Assembly (NCBI GenBank): GCA_025998295.1 | Contig: BNVT01000027.1 | Span: 1 to 13,169, forward strand | DNA length: 13,169 nt | Origin: Endomicrobiia bacterium | GTDB taxonomy: Bacteria > Elusimicrobiota > Endomicrobiia > Endomicrobiales > Endomicrobiaceae | Direction: 5' to 3' | Part shown: positions 1-6,605 of the stretch, piece after piece | How positions within the stretch are numbered: the stretch's first letter is position 1 | Layout: every line of letters begins with the position of its first letter | The notes under the pieces: model-generated | Databases searched by the model: none | Told to the model about the DNA's origin: nothing | The model's input: only the letters and a program-made list of their open reading frames with translations | Made by a program: the position numbers and the translations under genes

Positions 1-154
1 ATGGGCAAATTATTAGTCATTATTAACAATTGTTGTAAACAGTTTTACCTTGATAGGTCTTATGTGAACGCCTAATTATACTTCCTTTTAAGGTCTTTTT
101 ATCCACTTTTTTCAAGTGGGTTGATACATACAAACACACTAACCCTAAAAAGAG

Positions 155-286
155 ATCAAAGAAGTACTCAGAGCTGACAAAAGAAGATAAGAAGTTCAAT
201 CAAAGAAGCACTCAAAGCTGACAAAAGAAGATAAGAAGTTAAATCAAAGAAGCACTCAAAGCTGACAAAAGAAGATAAGGAGTTAA
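155..286 (+). repeat. Three tandem 44-bp repeat units
   Basis: Units start at 155, 199 and 243, each beginning ATCAAAGAAG and containing GCTGACAAAAGAAGATAAG. Units two and three differ at about one position and the first unit at a few more. Because 44 is not a multiple of three, the reading frame shifts at each unit. From the last unit one frame reads LTKEDKELNREISSDDEDL and ends at TAG 331-333, so the array may be the slipped 3' end of a former gene for a charged protein. There are no spacers between units, so this is not a CRISPR array. Confidence 0.85.
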
Positions 287-342
287 ATAGAGAGATTTCA
301 TCAGATGATGAGGATTTAGTGAAAAATTCATAGTATACATAC

Positions 343-355
343 GGGCTTTTAGCCC
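343..355 (+). terminator. Short GC hairpin after decayed frame
   Basis: GGGCT TTT AGCCC forms a perfect 5-bp stem with a 3-nt loop, ten bases after the TAG that closes the charged frame. There is no clear U-run, so termination is only a guess. Confidence 0.25.
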
Positions 356-599
356 TATTGAGTGTCAACATCTAACACCTTTATACACCTTGATTACTTG
401 TTTCTTAAGGAACAAATTGAGGGATGCGGATAGTTGTTTTAATCCATTTATCTTTGTTTTATAAAAATCTAACATGTTATAAGGTTCTACAACAAGTTGA
501 AAAGATGCACACGATTTAGTATAAGTGCATGTCGTAGATCCGTGATTCTAAAGGTTTAAATTAAAATTGAAAAAGAAACCAGTTCAAGGCGCAGGTAAC

Positions 600-761
600 T
601 TGAGAAATATATTAGCAATAACAGCAATGTTTTGCGTGTGCTAATATTTGTTTTGGAGATCAGACACTGCAATTGGCTCTGACGTTGCTCATGGAGATGA
701 TGTTGCTGGTGATTCTGCTAATCTGGATGGAACAGCAGATAAAGCCGGTGTGTCGATCTGA
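600..761 (+). pseudogene. Remnant of a small secreted, adhesin-like protein
   Basis: Read from TTG at 600, the frame begins LRNILAITAMFCVC, which looks like a signal peptide. It meets an in-frame TAA at 642-644 and continues in the same frame as YLFWRSDTAIGSDVAHGDD, then VAGDSANLDGTADKAGVSI, to TGA at 759-761. An AGG lies four bases before the TTG, which may once have been ATG. The spacing of A, G and V residues (AIGxxVAHG and following) loosely recalls the YadA head repeats of trimeric autotransporters; that match is by eye only. The ochre stop, the lack of a normal start and the short remaining length argue for a broken gene. No neighbour shares its strand until yebC. Confidence 0.45.
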
Positions 762-869
762 TCAAGAATCTGTGTATGGAAGTTACATGTACATATAGAC
801 AAATAAGTGGGCATGGTATACAGACAAAAGAAAGAGCCTTGCAGGGATGTTAAAGGTTTGAGTATGCAT

Positions 870-899
870 TTGGACTCAAAGGATGTCTGTGAATATAAA
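870..899 (+). promoter_or_regulatory. Candidate sigma-70 promoter of yebC
   Basis: TTGGAC (870-875), an 18-base spacer and TATAAA (894-899) would start transcription near 906, about 27 bases before the yebC ATG. The -35 box is weak and the -10 is good. Confidence 0.35.
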
Positions 900-932
900 T
901 CACAGATAATTACGCGTTAAGGAGTTAAAAAC

Positions 933-1688
933 ATGTCAGGTCATAACAAGTGGGCAAGCATTAAACACAAAAAAGCTGCAACAGATGCAAAAAAAGGTAA
1001 AGTTTTCACAAAAATCACAAGAGAAATTGTAGTTGCAGCTAAAGAAGGTGGATCTCAGATTGATCATAATGCGCGTTTAAGAAAGGCTATAGAAGATGCT
1101 AGAGAAGCAAATATGCCTCAAGATAATATAAAAAAGGCTATCCAAAGAGGTAACGGAGAAATATCTGGTGTTGTTTATGAGGAAATGGTTTATGAAGGAT
1201 ATGGTCCTGGTGGAGTATCCTTGATTGTCGAAATAACGACTGACAATAAAAACAGAACTGCATCAGATATAAGAAAAGTGTTCTCAAGTCATAGGGGAAA
1301 TCTTGGCGAAACAGGATGCGTAGGCTGGATGTTTGACAGAAAAGGATACGTAACCGTTAATAAATCAGCTGCAGACGAAGAAACTGTAATGAACATAGTT
1401 TTGGAAGCTGGTATCGAAGATTTTAAGAGCAAAGCATGCAGTGAAGTGTATGAAATCATTGCAACTCCAACAGAATTGGACGCAGTAAAAAACGCTTTAC
1501 AAGCAAAAAATATAGAAATTTTGTCGGCTGAAATTACAATGATTCCACAAACTCTAATAGCTCTCGAAGGCGAAGACGCCAAATGTATGTTGAAGCTGAT
1601 GGACGAGCTTGAAGATCATGACGATGTTAAAAATGTTTATGCGAATTTTGATATTTCAAACGAAGAGATGGAGAAATTAGGCAATTAA
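933..1688 (+). CDS. yebC: YebC/TACO1-family protein
   Basis: A full-length member (251 aa) of the YebC/TACO1 family, cytoplasmic proteins described as transcriptional regulators in some bacteria and as translation factors that relieve ribosome stalling at proline-rich stretches in others. The family signature is clear at the N-terminus (MSGHNKWASIKHKKAATDAK), followed by DNIKKAIQRG and YEGYGPGGVSLIVE near residues 64-100. The acidic C-terminal part ends in DDVKNVYANFDIS. The start is supported by AAGGAG at 919-924, eight bases before ATG. The gene heads a plus-strand series whose next member, ruvA, lies 374 bp on; yebC next to ruvCAB is a common bacterial arrangement. Nothing looks degraded. 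Confidence 0.95.
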   Translation: MSGHNKWASIKHKKAATDAKKGKVFTKITREIVVAAKEGGSQIDHNARLRKAIEDAREANMPQDNIKKAIQRGNGEISGVVYEEMVYEGYGPGGVSLIVEITTDNKNRTASDIRKVFSSHRGNLGETGCVGWMFDRKGYVTVNKSAADEETVMNIVLEAGIEDFKSKACSEVYEIIATPTELDAVKNALQAKNIEILSAEITMIPQTLIALEGEDAKCMLKLMDELEDHDDVKNVYANFDISNEEMEKLGN

Positions 1689-2062
1689 GTTACCCGACTT
1701 CTTTGCGAACTGTTCGTAAATTAAGTTAGAAGGCAAATGGGAATAAAAGCAAAAATAAAACACATTGCAGTAATTCCCCTTTTTTTACAAAAGGGATGGT
1801 AAACAAGCCTTGCGGGATATTTAGTTTGCCTCTTTCCGAATAGAACAACCGAGACAAACTGGCACAAACGTTTTGTAAAGACTTAAAAATAATATCTAAC
1901 AGATACAGAAATAGAAGAAAGCACTTTGGATTTTTTAGATTTAATTTAAAGATTGAAATATATAATTTTAAAACTCATAGATTTAAAAAAGAGATCCATT
2001 GTAGGCTGAAATCCAAAAAAAGTAAAGTGAAATAATATAAAGTTGTTTAACCAAGGACATGT
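1689..2062. other. Gap where ruvC is often found
   Basis: No gene is visible. A small imperfect stem (GCGAA CTG TTCGT) follows the yebC stop but has no U-run. A dispersed-repeat copy occupies about 1771-1837, and the rest is AT-rich. I looked for remnants of RuvC motifs (an N-terminal GIDPG, or a DAADA-type C-terminal motif) and found none in any frame, so if ruvC was once here it has been erased rather than frameshifted. Confidence 0.55.
1771..1837 (+). repeat. Dispersed repeat, copy A
   Basis: TAATTCCCCTTTTTTT, then a variable 15-base stretch, then CTTGCGGG, a T-rich link and TGCC. The same order of blocks, with small gaps, appears on the minus strand at 6480-6546. Similarity may extend to CAAACTG near 1855 after an insertion of about 17 bases. 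It behaves as an intergenic element and carries no plausible gene. Confidence 0.6.
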
Positions 2063-2686
2063 ATGATAGACTATTTATGCGGATTACTTGAATCGAAATC
2101 AAAAAATAGCATAACAGTTGACGTAAACGGCATAGGATATATAGTGTTCGTACCTGTTTCCACCTTTTCTAATCTTCCAAAAATTGCTAATTCGGTAAAA
2201 ATATATGTTGTGGAAGCTGTCGCCGGAATGTATGGCGGAGTTATATGTCTTTACGGTTTTTTAACTAAAGAAGACAGACAGATGTATCTTCTGATAAAAG
2301 ATGAAGTCCCTTCGACCGGCGCCAAAAAAGCCATGGAGTATATCGATAAAATTTCAAAATCATTTGCAGATTTCAAGATCGCAATAATTACAAAAAATCC
2401 GTCTATGCTAAACAGAGTTTTTGGGTTTACAAAAAAGACTGCGGATAAACTCATCGTCACTTTAAAAGATAAAATAGTGGCTGTAAACGTTTCAGGCGAA
2501 GAAAAGTGGTCAAGCGCTAAAGTAAGTGAAAATACAGTAATTTTGGAGGCCATAGAAGGTCTTATTGCTTTGGGATACAAAGAACATCAAGCAAGAGCGG
2601 TCGTAACCAAAACATTTGAACGTAATAAAAACATAACTTTAGCAGATTTAATAAGAAAATCTTTGCAGGATGTTGACACTATATAA
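2063..2686 (+). CDS. ruvA: Holliday junction branch migration protein RuvA
   Basis: RuvA binds four-way junctions as a tetramer and loads the RuvB motor. At 207 aa it has the normal three-domain length: an OB-fold domain (about 1-66, ending in LYGF), a helix-hairpin-helix domain (about 70-140) and a C-terminal RuvB-binding domain (about 155-203, EAIEGLIALGYKEHQARAVV). The usual hairpin glycines are altered: where most RuvA proteins have GVGPK this one has STGAKKA (84-90), and GIGKKTAE is GFTKKTAD (121-128). The region of the acidic pin is also unusual (VEAVAGMYGGVI). These changes may be typical of the lineage rather than signs of decay. AAGGA lies five bases before the ATG. The stop is nine bases before ruvB, so the two are surely cotranscribed. 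Confidence 0.93.
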   Translation: MIDYLCGLLESKSKNSITVDVNGIGYIVFVPVSTFSNLPKIANSVKIYVVEAVAGMYGGVICLYGFLTKEDRQMYLLIKDEVPSTGAKKAMEYIDKISKSFADFKIAIITKNPSMLNRVFGFTKKTADKLIVTLKDKIVAVNVSGEEKWSSAKVSENTVILEAIEGLIALGYKEHQARAVVTKTFERNKNITLADLIRKSLQDVDTI

Positions 2687-2695
2687 ACAGGATTA

Positions 2696-3724
2696 ATGAT
2701 GGACGAATTAGAAAGAATTATTGAAGCCTCTAAGTTAACTGAAGAAGACAGCAGAACAGAAAACTCTTTAAGACCTAAAAATCTTGATGATTTTATAGGT
2801 CAGGACAAGCTTAAAAGTAACCTTAAAGTTTTTATAGAAGCCGCAAGAAACAGACACGAAGCTTTGGACCATTGTTTATTTTATGCTCCCCCGGGACTTG
2901 GAAAAACCACTCTTGCTCATATAATTGCAAAAGAAATGAGCAGCAATTTAAAAATAACATCCGGTCCTGTTTTGGAAAGGGTGGGCGATTTAGCCGCAAT
3001 ACTTACAAATCTTTCTGATGGAGATGTTTTTTTTATAGATGAGATTCACAGAATGAACCATCTTGTAGAAGAGTCTTTGTACCCAGTTATGGAAGATTTT
3101 GAACTTGATATTATAATAGGACAGGGGCCTTCGGCAAAAACAATTAAACTGCCTATCCCTCACTTTACGTTGATAGGTGCAACAACAAGAGCAGGGCTCT
3201 TATCAAGTCCGTTGAGAGACAGGTTCGGGATTATAGAGCACTTGGATTTTTACAACACAAAAGAGCTTGTACATATAGTCAATCGTTCGGCAGCAATAAT
3301 GAATATTGCTATTGACAATGACGCAAACGAAGAAATTGCAAGACGTTCAAGAGGCACACCGAGAATTGTAAATAGACTTTTGAAAAGAGTTAGAGATTTT
3401 GCTGAAGTAAAAGGCAGTGAAATCACGTATCCAATAGCTAAAGAAGCTCTTGAAGCTTTAGAAGTTGACAGCGCTGGGCTTGATAAAATGGACAGACTAA
3501 TTCTTACAGTTTTAATTAAAAAATTTGGTGGTGGCCCGGTGGGCGTTGATACTATATCTGCAGCTATATCTGAGGAGTCAGACACAATAACCGACGTATA
3601 CGAACCATATCTTATACAATCCGGCTTTATTGCAAGAACCCCAAGAGGCCGAGTTGTAACCGAAACCGGATATAAACATATTGGAGTCAAACCTCCAAAA
3701 AATCTCCAAAAAGAGCTATTTTAG
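2696..3724 (+). CDS. ruvB: Holliday junction helicase RuvB
   Basis: RuvB is the hexameric AAA+ ATPase that pumps DNA through the RuvA-bound junction. All key elements are present in 342 aa: Walker A PPGLGKTT (65-72), Walker B FFIDEIH (112-118), sensor 1 GATTR (161-165), arginine finger in SPLRDRFG (R174), sensor 2 GTPRIVNR (220-227), and the winged-helix domain with [11 protein letters not shown] and TPRGRVVT near 278-322. Two adjacent ATGs (2696 and 2699) could both serve; AGGA lies just upstream. It follows ruvA by nine bases and precedes queH by eight. No degradation is visible, in contrast with the missing ruvC. Confidence 0.97.
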   Translation: MMDELERIIEASKLTEEDSRTENSLRPKNLDDFIGQDKLKSNLKVFIEAARNRHEALDHCLFYAPPGLGKTTLAHIIAKEMSSNLKITSGPVLERVGDLAAILTNLSDGDVFFIDEIHRMNHLVEESLYPVMEDFELDIIIGQGPSAKTIKLPIPHFTLIGATTRAGLLSSPLRDRFGIIEHLDFYNTKELVHIVNRSAAIMNIAIDNDANEEIARRSRGTPRIVNRLLKRVRDFAEVKGSEITYPIAKEALEALEVDSAGLDKMDRLILTVLIKKFGGGPVGVDTISAAISEESDTITDVYEPYLIQSGFIARTPRGRVVTETGYKHIGVKPPKNLQKELF

Positions 3725-3732
3725 GTTGTGAT

Positions 3733-4275
3733 ATGAGTAAATTTTCTCCTTCAAATTCTAAAAAGAAAGTTTTACTTCATATATGCTGCGCTCCTTGTTC
3801 GGCTTCCGCAGTAAAAATGCTACGTGGTGATTATGATATTTCTTTTTATTGGTATAATCCCAATATTTACGATAGACTTGAATATAAAAATAGAAAAGAT
3901 TCTGCGGTAAATTATGCAAAAGAATTGTATATTCCATTCTACGAAGAAAAAGATTTTTTTTACAACTACAACAATTGGAAAAATAACAGTTTAGAACAAT
4001 GCAATCTTTGCTATACATTGAGACTTGAAAAAACAACAGTATTTGCAAAGCAAAATAACTTTGATTTTTTTTCAACATCACTTCTTTCAAGTCCCTATCA
4101 AAAACATGATTTAGTAAAGCAAATAGCTCGCGATTTGGCCGATAAACGCAAAATAAATTTCTTATATTGTGATTTTAGATCAGGTTTTTATGAAAATAAA
4201 AATTTATTAAGACAGAAAGGGTATTACACTCAAAAGTACTGTGCATGCAATAAATCAAAGAACAGAAAGATATAA
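3733..4275 (+). CDS. queH: Epoxyqueuosine reductase QueH
   Basis: QueH (former DUF208) is the cobalamin-independent enzyme for the last step of queuosine synthesis, reducing epoxyqueuosine in tRNA with an iron-sulfur centre. The 180-aa protein shows the family cysteine pattern: HICCAPCS (C18, C19, C22), QCNLCYTLRL (C90, C93) and YYTQKYCAC (C170, C172), with YNPNIY and a Tyr-rich segment between. Most members have YCGC where this has YCAC. It starts eight bases after the ruvB stop with only a weak ribosome site, so it is probably translated as the last gene of a ruvA-ruvB-queH operon. Queuosine genes next to ruvB are common (usually queA). No queA is visible here. Confidence 0.9.
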   Translation: MSKFSPSNSKKKVLLHICCAPCSASAVKMLRGDYDISFYWYNPNIYDRLEYKNRKDSAVNYAKELYIPFYEEKDFFYNYNNWKNNSLEQCNLCYTLRLEKTTVFAKQNNFDFFSTSLLSSPYQKHDLVKQIARDLADKRKINFLYCDFRSGFYENKNLLRQKGYYTQKYCACNKSKNRKI

Positions 4276-4432
4276 CGGCAAGAGGTGGATTGTCCAATTT
4301 TTAGGAAATTATCAAAACAGCCTTTGCGTAAATTGTTTTTTGGCATTGTTTAATTTTTATCCGAAACAATTAAAAGTTGACCGAAAATTTCACCCCAGGC
4401 TTTGTACTTTGCTAGTCTTTTTTCAAGTCTAC

Positions 4433-4579
4433 TATAGTCAAATCACTTTAAGTTGTACAGCAACAGATGAAAAGATAAGCTTTTGTTAAAAAGGATAGCA
4501 GGAAACAGAAGATTTTACACCAAACTCACCCGAATCTTTGAGCTTACAATATAGTACAATTTAAAGCGTTTTGACTATA
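4433..4579. mobile_element. MITE-like element with 26-bp terminal inverted repeats
   Basis: The left end (4433-4458) begins TATAGTCAAATCACTTTAAG and ends TTGTAC. The right end (4554-4579), read on the minus strand, begins TATAGTCAAAACGCTTTAAA and ends TTGTAC. The two 26-base arms match at 23 positions. The 95 bases between them have no coding frame, which is the form of a non-autonomous miniature element. If the outer TA at each end is the duplicated target, this would fit an IS630/mariner-type mobiliser; no transposase is in the window. A related sequence occurs at 12971-12999. The 157 bases between queH and the element show nothing else recognisable. Confidence 0.6.
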
Positions 4580-4599
4580 AAATCAAAAATTAAAAAAGC

Positions 4600-5371
4600 T
4601 CTCATGCCTTTGGGTGCAAATGCTACATGCTCCATTCTCCCTTGCTTTAAGGCTTTTAGTCTCTTAGGCGGTTTCTTTGGCTTTTAAGTCTTGCACACTG
4701 CCTGCGATGTTGGCTTTGACGACCAATGCTTTAGGTTTTTTTTGACTTTGTCAGTCGTTAAAAAGCCTCTTGTCGTCAAAAAGCTTCTCTAAGTTTTGGC
4801 TTCTTTAACGAAAACATCGACGGCAAAGGAAGCGGCGGCGAGGGCGTTGGCTTCGCCAACACCCTCGGGGAACGGACGCAATTATAAAGAATGGTCTTAT
4901 CAACAACTGTGGCGACGATGCATTCTGCAAATCCGGTGATGAAGAATGAGTCGCGGTAGCGTAGACGGTGGTATCGAGGGTGGCGGAGTAGGATTTGCTG
5001 GCGCGGGTGGCAGAAGCGAAGGTTTTCTTGTCAGCGGTAGTGGCGTTTTCGTTGATAACAGCTTCGACGTGTTCGAGAGCTGCAGCGGCAACGACGTGGG
5101 TGTTATCGTGGAGGACGAGGCTTCTATGACAATTGAAGGATCACAGTATTGAGCCTATCTTTCAAAGGAACATCTTACATCAGAATTAAACTTACCCACG
5201 ATCACAGTATAAACCTTGTGTAGCAAATACACCATCAATATCGTTGACAGAAAACTTATGCAACAAATCAGCAGTATTATCATGTTCTTGAACAGTAATC
5301 ATCTTACCACCATCGTATTCATAAAGATCATCATAAACAGCACTAAAACCATAGGGATCTTTAATTTCATC
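4600..5371 (-). pseudogene. Frameshifted accessory gene(s), Ala-rich, GC-rich codons
   Basis: Reading on the minus strand, coherent protein stretches follow each other in different frames. Codons 5371-5192 give DEIKDPYGFSAVYDDLYEYD and ADLLHKFSVNDIDGVFATQG, then shift into YTVIVGKFNSDVRCSFER (stop 5155-5157). An open frame from 5140 to 4805 has no start codon and includes HVVAAAALEHVEAVINENAT and KKTFASATRASKSYSATLD. A further shift gives GEANALAAASFAVDVFVKEA (near 4855-4790), and another gives ANIAGSVQDLKAKETA. Third positions from about 5116 to 4950 are strongly C-rich (GCC, ACC, GTC, AAC), unlike the host genes, which suggests acquisition from outside. It may be one long gene or two. The Ala-rich, Lys/Glu-alternating tail would suit a surface or phage structural protein, but I do not recognise the family. 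Confidence 0.55.
4840..4866. repeat. Strong GC hairpin inside pseudogene
   Basis: GAGGGCGTTGGC and GCCAACACCCTC are complementary over 12 bp with one C-A mismatch, joined by a TTC loop. No U-run follows on either strand, so it is not a typical terminator. It lies in the GC-rich part of the decayed gene, in the frame reading GEANAL. Confidence 0.7.
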
Positions 5372-5481
5372 TTATACTTCTAGAATATAAATAATTGAAT
5401 TTACATGACATTTTTCTATCATGTGACATATTAAAAAATGAACGGTTTTTAATAGATTCTTAAACTCATTTTAATTTATTT

Positions 5482-5568
5482 TCATTGTAAAACAGCACGT
5501 ATCATTACTATTATTGCCATTAATATGGCAACAATAACTGCAATCCATTGTGTTTTGTGTTCAATCAT
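5482..5568 (-). CDS. 28-aa single-pass membrane peptide, phage-like
   Basis: MIEHKTQWIAVIVAILMAII continues as VMIRAVLQ and stops: a short polar start, then one hydrophobic segment of about 18 residues. A good ribosome site (CAGGAG, 5578-5583) sits nine bases before ATG. The ATG overlaps the TGA of the preceding frame by four bases (ATGA), a translational-coupling arrangement common in phage and other compact operons. It could be a holin-like or regulatory membrane peptide. The family is not recognised and the size is below what can be assigned safely. Its surroundings are decayed, so it may itself be a remnant. Confidence 0.4.
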   Translation of the reverse strand: MIEHKTQWIAVIVAILMAIIVMIRAVLQ

Positions 5569-5745
5569 TTTATTTTTCTCCTGTTCCAATACTGCAATTT
5601 TAAAAATAACTTAGTATTTTCATTATCACGTTCACCAAGCTTTGAAGCATACATAGAAATTAAATGTCTAAGACTATTAAGCAATATATCTAAAGTCACG
5701 TTCAAATTTACAAAGTTGTTTTTCTATAACCTTATATCGCCTCAA
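5565..5745 (-). pseudogene. Frameshifted small phage-like gene upstream of membrane peptide
   Basis: One minus-strand frame gives LRRYKVIEKQLCKFERD from 5745. A one-base shift near 5700 moves into VTLDILLNSLRHLISMYASK and LGERDNENTKLFLKLQYWNR, then RKIK, ending at TGA 5565-5567, which overlaps the next start. Joined, the two halves read as one charged, helical protein of about 60 residues with coiled-coil character. Neither half alone has a good start and ribosome site. Small genes of this type often sit beside holin or spanin genes in prophages. That role is inference from size and position only. Confidence 0.45.
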
Positions 5746-5873
5746 TATTATTATTAAAATAATTTAAGTATAACATTTAATTAATTCGTTATCTTTTTTA
5801 TTTTTTGCCTACGTGATTTTAAACCAAACTTAATAGAAGGAAGAAGATTCTTTCAGTAATCCTGATAAGAAAA

Positions 5874-6317
5874 CTAAGCGTTCTTAGAACTTCTAGGGCA
5901 GAAAGGATTAGTAATAACATAAACGTTTACAACAGATGCACCAAAAAATTTCATAACTTTTATTCTTCCCGCAGCCGTAACCACGGCAACGGACCAAAAT
6001 CTCTTATAATTTTATAAATTCCTCCTCCTTGCGCTTGTCGTGCTGTGCTCAAATCTTGGACCAACATTTGGATCACGCAGTTGAAGACCATTGACATCCA
6101 TACCACCGACGAGGGGTTCGGGATCGGTAATATAGATAGATTTGACAATGCTTTGTTCTACTTCTGCTTTTTGTTGTGCTTTTATTCTTTTTGCTTCTTT
6201 TATTGCTTCTATTTTCTCTGGAGTAGCATACCTTATGTTTACAAGTAAAGCGTTCTTTTTATCGCACGAACAAATAACACAATCGTGCTTATAACATCGC
6301 CTTGTTCTTATTTTCAT
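5874..6317 (-). pseudogene. Unknown 147-codon gene with one in-frame ochre stop
   Basis: ATG at 6317 follows AGGGGA by about eight bases, a good start. The first 101 codons read MKIRTRRCYKHDCVICSCDK (four Cys in a zinc-binding-like cluster), then a helical Lys/Glu-rich stretch (EKIEAIKEAKRIKAQQKAEV), then SIYITDPEPLVGGMDVNGLQ, up to TAA at 6012-6014. The same frame continues without break as NYKRFWSVAVVTAAGRIKVM and KFFGASVVNVYVITNPFCPR, ending at TAG 5874-5876. The simplest reading is a former 147-residue protein cut by a nonsense mutation, perhaps CAA to TAA. The first part may still be made as a 101-aa product. The family is not recognised; the small size and neighbours suggest phage or accessory origin. 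Confidence 0.5.
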
Positions 6318-6479
6318 AGACTTTTCCCCTGTTTTACCATATATCCCTTAACTACCCAGCGAGGTTGTATTTATTGTGGCTATAAATTTTTATTAAGTAA
6401 CTATTTAAATAGACTATATACGTAAACCACATTCCGGATGTCTCTAAAAACTCTAACAAGTTACTTGTAAACAGTTTGA

Positions 6480-6546
6480 AAAAAGGCAGATAAACACCCC
6501 GCAAGACTCTGCCCGCCACTCCTTTTTTTAAAAAAGGGGAATTAAT
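6480..6546 (-). repeat. Dispersed repeat, copy B
   Basis: On the minus strand this reads TAATTCCCCTTTTTT, a run of A, GGAGTGGCGGGCAGAGT, CTTGCGGGGTGTTTA and TGCC. It matches copy A at 1771-1837 block for block. Downstream on the same strand are CAAACTG and a small palindrome (ACAAGTAACTTGT, 6455-6468). The copies lie in opposite orientation in two intergenic regions. Confidence 0.6.
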
Positions 6547-6605
6547 ACAAATACTTGCCATTTCAAAAATGGGAACTACTGCAGAAGATCAACAAAGTTA
6601 GTTGG

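Larger units (their letters stand above)
1..599. other. Gene-poor region with tandem repeat
   Basis: No intact gene is visible here on either strand. The stretch holds three tandem 44-bp units (155-286), a short plus-strand frame running out of the last unit to a TAG at 331-333, and a small GC hairpin at 343-355. A 36-codon minus-strand frame (365-475) has no convincing ribosome site or recognisable motif. Positions 33-45 share 13 identical bases (TTGTAAACAGTTT) with 6465-6477, next to the dispersed repeat downstream of nusA. This may be another decayed fragment of the same repeat family. Confidence 0.5.

Noticed and set aside
155..286. Possible CRISPR array
   Set aside because: The 44-bp units are directly adjacent with no spacers and no cas genes.
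365..475. 36-codon minus-strand frame
   Set aside because: No ribosome site, no recognisable motif, and length within chance for this composition.
4241..4489. 82-codon frame after queH
   Set aside because: It overlaps the queH end and runs into the MITE left arm; its composition looks non-coding.
4946..5152. Gly-rich plus-strand frame and a Pro-rich minus-strand frame (4900-5091)
   Set aside because: Both are off-frame readings of the GC3-rich minus-strand gene; the Ala/Thr/Glu frame has the better codon pattern.
5403..5425. ACATGA/TCATGT inverted pair in the decayed block
   Set aside because: Only 6-bp arms in AT-rich sequence; likely chance.
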